Source of the DNA: an uncultured Agathobacter sp.
GTDB taxonomy: Bacteria > Bacillota > Clostridia > Lachnospirales > Lachnospiraceae
Assembly (NCBI GenBank): GCA_910587655.1
Contig: CAJUND010000006.1
Span: 62,001-126,000 of the forward strand
Direction of reading: 5' to 3'
DNA: 64,000 nucleotides
The notes beneath the pieces were generated by a model. The model worked only from the letters and a program-made list of their open reading frames with translations, was not told the origin of the DNA and searched no databases. Shown one piece after another: positions 61,343-64,000 of this stretch. How positions within the stretch are numbered: position 1 is the first letter of the stretch; every line of letters begins with the position of its first letter. The position numbers and the translations under genes are program-made.

Positions 61343-63508
61343 ATGGATACACATGTACGTGAGATTAACCGGAACCTGGTTGCCGGCTGGCTGGTTATTG
61401 TCGGGGTTTTGTTTGCGGCATATCTTGGGGAAGTGTTAAAGGGGCAGCGGAGCTGGACATATCTGGTTGTTTACATGGCTGCAACAGCGCTTCCGGCGTT
61501 TTTATGCTTTTATTTATACCGGAAAAAACCGGACCGTTACAGTCTGCGTTACTGGATTGTTTCCGGTTATTTTATCATGTATATTTTTACCATGTTCAGC
61601 GGCAGCACCAACATGGTCTTTACTTATATTCTGCCAATGCTTTCTCTTCTGGTTCTTTTTCATCAGCCAAAGCTGATTTTATGGACAGGCGCAGTATCAC
61701 TGTTTATCAATCTTTCATCCATTGGCTATGGGGTATATACCGGCAGCACCAACTTAAAAAACAGTAAGGATGCAGAAATTCAGATCGCGCTGATTGCGCT
61801 TTGCTTTGGAGGTTCTTATCTTGCCACACGGCTTTATGACAAGATTACCAGGGAAAATAATGAATACATGCAGATGCTCGATGAAAAGAATATGGAGATT
61901 CAGAAAATGAGCCTGCAGACCATTACAACCATTGCAAACACCATTGATGCAAAGGACGAGTACACCAAGGGACATTCCAGGCGCGTATCTGAATATTCCG
62001 CTGCAATTGCAGAAAAACTTGGCATGTCGCCTGACGAGGTTTCCAATATCCGCTGGGTGGCGCTTTTGCACGATATCGGCAAAATCGGTGTACCGGATGC
62101 AGTGCTTAATAAGCCGGGGCGGCTGACGAACGAAGAATACCAGATGATGAAGCAGCATACGGTCATCGGGGGAGAGATATTAAAAGATATTGGTATGTTA
62201 AAAGGAATCGATGTCGGCGCGAGGTACCATCATGAGCGCTATGACGGAAAAGGATATCCGGACGGAATTTCCGGGGAAGATATTCCGTACATAGCAAGAA
62301 TTATTGCAGTGGCGGATGCGTATGACGCAATGACAAGCAACCGCGTGTACCGGAAGCATCTGGATGACAATAAGGTAATGAATGAGCTGAAAGCCGGAAT
62401 CGGCACGCAGTTTGATCCAAAGGCGGCGGGTGCTCTGATTGAGCTTCTGCAGAACGGGGAACTGGAAAACCTGAATCCGGAGACAGCGCAGAATCCGGAA
62501 ATGGCAGACGTGACAAGAATTATCAGCCGGGTGATGGAGCTGCAGGAAGAAAAAATGGCAGGAAGGCTGCTGTTTGACCAGCTGACGGACGCCTATAACC
62601 AGAGCAGCGGCAAAAAAATGCTGGAGGACGCGATTGAGGACCGGAACGGATGCCTGGCGTTTTTGGATATTGACAGTTTTCACTATATTAACGATACTTA
62701 CGGATATGTGGAGGGGGATTATTTTCTCCGTAAGGCTGTGGACGCCATTAAGAGTCTGCAGGATGATGTCATCGTGGTGCGCTGGGGCAGTGATGAGTTT
62801 TTAACCTTTTTTGGAAACGTGGTGGAAGCTTCCCATATCGGAAAACTGATGGAGACGCTTTCTGAACGGATCAGTGAAATGGCGTCGGAAAACAAAGTAC
62901 TTGGACAGATGACGCTGTCTGCCGGGATTGCACTGTGTGATAAGCCCGGGGAAGGGCTTTCCGATGTCATCAGAAAAGCTGACAAGGCATTGTACGTGGC
63001 AAAGCAGCAGGGATGCGGGAAATACTGTATCTACCGGAAAAACGAGCCGGTTGTGGAGGCGCAGCAGACAAGCGTGGATCTGGACAGGCTGGTGCGTATG
63101 CTGGAAAAGGACAGCAGGTATGAGGGCGGATTTGACCTGACGTATCCGGAATTTGGCAAGATATATGAATTTATCCGCAAGGTTGCCATGCGCAATGAAC
63201 AGCAGGTGCAGCTTCTGATGTTTACCCTCCGGCCGATTGAGGGAATTGATATCCGCATTGAGGAGCGGGACCGTGCCATGGAGCTTCTGGAAAAGGCAAT
63301 TCTGTCAAAAATCCGCGGTGTGGACGTTACGACAAGGTACAGCAGCACACAGCGTATTGTCATGTTTATGAAAATGGATGAGGACCAGATCAGTATTGTG
63401 ACCGAGCGAATTATGAAGGAATTTTACCGGATGTACGATAAAAAGGAGTTAAGCATCCATTATGACGTGGCAGCGCTTGGTCACGAAAAGGGGAGGAAAC
63501 CATGTTAA
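61343..63508 (+). CDS. Membrane HD-GYP plus GGDEF cyclic-di-GMP protein
   Basis: 721 residues. N-terminal four to five membrane helices (1-170), HD-GYP domain (about 190-370: LLHDIGKIGVPD, HHERYDGKGYPDGI) and a GGDEF-like domain (about 410-560) with WGSDEF in place of GGDEF. The last 140 residues form another domain of unclear family. HD-GYP hydrolyses and GGDEF synthesises c-di-GMP, so activities may be opposed or the GSDEF domain may be regulatory. Its HD-GYP part resembles the decayed gene at 26970-27537. Overlaps the next gene by 7 nt. Confidence 0.92.
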   Translation: MDTHVREINRNLVAGWLVIVGVLFAAYLGEVLKGQRSWTYLVVYMAATALPAFLCFYLYRKKPDRYSLRYWIVSGYFIMYIFTMFSGSTNMVFTYILPMLSLLVLFHQPKLILWTGAVSLFINLSSIGYGVYTGSTNLKNSKDAEIQIALIALCFGGSYLATRLYDKITRENNEYMQMLDEKNMEIQKMSLQTITTIANTIDAKDEYTKGHSRRVSEYSAAIAEKLGMSPDEVSNIRWVALLHDIGKIGVPDAVLNKPGRLTNEEYQMMKQHTVIGGEILKDIGMLKGIDVGARYHHERYDGKGYPDGISGEDIPYIARIIAVADAYDAMTSNRVYRKHLDDNKVMNELKAGIGTQFDPKAAGALIELLQNGELENLNPETAQNPEMADVTRIISRVMELQEEKMAGRLLFDQLTDAYNQSSGKKMLEDAIEDRNGCLAFLDIDSFHYINDTYGYVEGDYFLRKAVDAIKSLQDDVIVVRWGSDEFLTFFGNVVEASHIGKLMETLSERISEMASENKVLGQMTLSAGIALCDKPGEGLSDVIRKADKALYVAKQQGCGKYCIYRKNEPVVEAQQTSVDLDRLVRMLEKDSRYEGGFDLTYPEFGKIYEFIRKVAMRNEQQVQLLMFTLRPIEGIDIRIEERDRAMELLEKAILSKIRGVDVTTRYSSTQRIVMFMKMDEDQISIVTERIMKEFYRMYDKKELSIHYDVAALGHEKGRKPC

Positions 63509-64000
63509 GACCGAAGATTGGGCTGGACTGGGATGATGTGACTGCACCATTCAACAGTCTGGCGCTTGCCATGGCAAATGAAAAGTACAAAATCAAGCCG
63601 CCGCTTACGCTTTCAGAGATTGATTCCTGGGAGAATAAGGGGCGGGCTTCTGTGATTAAGGAATTTTACGGATACGAGGAGCTTTATTACAGGCAGACAG
63701 TGAAGGAACGCACCAAAAAGGCAGTCCGCAGACTGATGGAGCTTGCGGACGTTTATTTTATTACGGCCGCGTACCCGCAGTTTATGGGAATCCGGGCAAA
63801 ACAGATACTGGATGCATTCCCGGAGTTTCCGCCGGAAAACATTATTCTGGGAAATGCCAAAAATCTCGTACAGTTTGATATCATATTAGACGATGCCATT
63901 CATAATGTCCTGGAAACCCCGGCAGCCTATCCGGTACTGATGCGAAAACCCTGGAACTGGAAAATGACGGGGCTTTTGTCGGTCAACGACATGACAGAAT
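63502..64000 (+). CDS. 5'(3')-deoxyribonucleotidase-like HAD protein (partial)
   Basis: Open to the window end, 166 residues seen. Starts at ATG 63502 behind GGGGAGG, overlapping the previous stop. IGLDWDDVTAPFNSL is a HAD motif I of the NT5C/YorS-like nucleotidase family; FITAAYP motif II; DIILDDAIHN near the end as the acidic motif. Would dephosphorylate deoxynucleotides. C-terminus missing. Confidence 0.8.
   Translation, partial: MLRPKIGLDWDDVTAPFNSLALAMANEKYKIKPPLTLSEIDSWENKGRASVIKEFYGYEELYYRQTVKERTKKAVRRLMELADVYFITAAYPQFMGIRAKQILDAFPEFPPENIILGNAKNLVQFDIILDDAIHNVLETPAAYPVLMRKPWNWKMTGLLSVNDMTE

Overview
The window looks like a chromosomal segment of a spore-forming anaerobic Clostridia bacterium, most likely of the family Lachnospiraceae. 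This is inferred from the gene set: SpoVAD and SpoVAE, SpoVB, YmxH, NrdR, the dgt-dnaG-rpoD-trmK block, PrpC/PrkC and a CobA-HemD fusion. Base composition is moderate, with typical Gram-positive ribosome binding sites. I cannot name a species from the sequence alone.

Layout. 1-1810: end of a spoVA operon and a TetR regulator. 1865-8835: an Asn-rich lipoprotein, PAP2 phosphatase, SpoVB-type flippase, cysteine desulfurase, Cof-type HAD phosphatase and a short B12-dependent methionine synthase. 8869-11918: a BlaI/BlaR1-type sensor pair whose sensor gene carries an in-frame stop. 11948-12241: tRNA-Val and tRNA-Met. 12291-14768: an AT-rich RloA/RloB (AbiL-like) defence pair with a frameshifted second gene. 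14779-18614: Nth, an AraC regulator, and a thioesterase / PD-(D/E)XK-like / glycosyltransferase cassette. 18784-25392: dgt-dnaG-rpoD-trmK-nucleoside kinase. 25484-25960: RNase P RNA on the minus strand. 26149-32804: a mixed accessory stretch with a phospholipase C-like protein, a decayed HD-GYP gene, a LacI regulator, a MATE transporter, an XRE regulator and a lipoprotein operon with a broken first gene. 32936-35536: a zinc-ribbon / DUF5685 / J-domain cassette and a PH-domain protein. 35640-37538: pyrB-pyrI and a small membrane protein. 37631-45465: the tetrapyrrole cluster sirC-hemB-hemL-(two DUF4230 genes)-hemA-hemC-cobA/hemD. 45462-61160: a long co-directional housekeeping array (priA, def, fmt, Zn peptidase, rsmB, rlmN, prpC, prkC, rsgA, rpe, thiN, ychF, ymxH, nrdR, yqeG, rpiB, efp). 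61343-64000: an HD-GYP/GGDEF protein and a partial deoxyribonucleotidase.

The tetrapyrrole genes make uroporphyrinogen III from glutamyl-tRNA and lead to precorrin-2/siroheme, which would feed corrinoid synthesis and hence the B12-dependent methionine synthase upstream. priA to prkC joins replication restart, N-terminal formyl-Met handling, ribosomal RNA methylation and the PASTA kinase/phosphatase pair in one direction.

The most unusual feature is a dispersed family of structured repeats. Each has an outer stem whose two arms co-vary between copies, an inner hairpin close to TTCGC-GAA-GCGAA, and a 7-8 nt one-sided bulge, usually preceded by a separate hairpin and GCCTRC. Copies lie upstream of the Asn-rich lipoprotein gene, dgt, dnaG, the lacI-type gene (three tandem 80-bp units) and the MATE gene, between dnaJ and the PH gene, and inside the RNase P RNA gene where its P12 arm should be. 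Other points of interest are a BlaR1-type protein with an Asp-box sensor, a DUF5685 protein with aspartate-rich motifs reminiscent of class I isoprenoid synthases, a hairpin burying the ymxH start codon, and a ribulose-phosphate epimerase with an altered signature loop.
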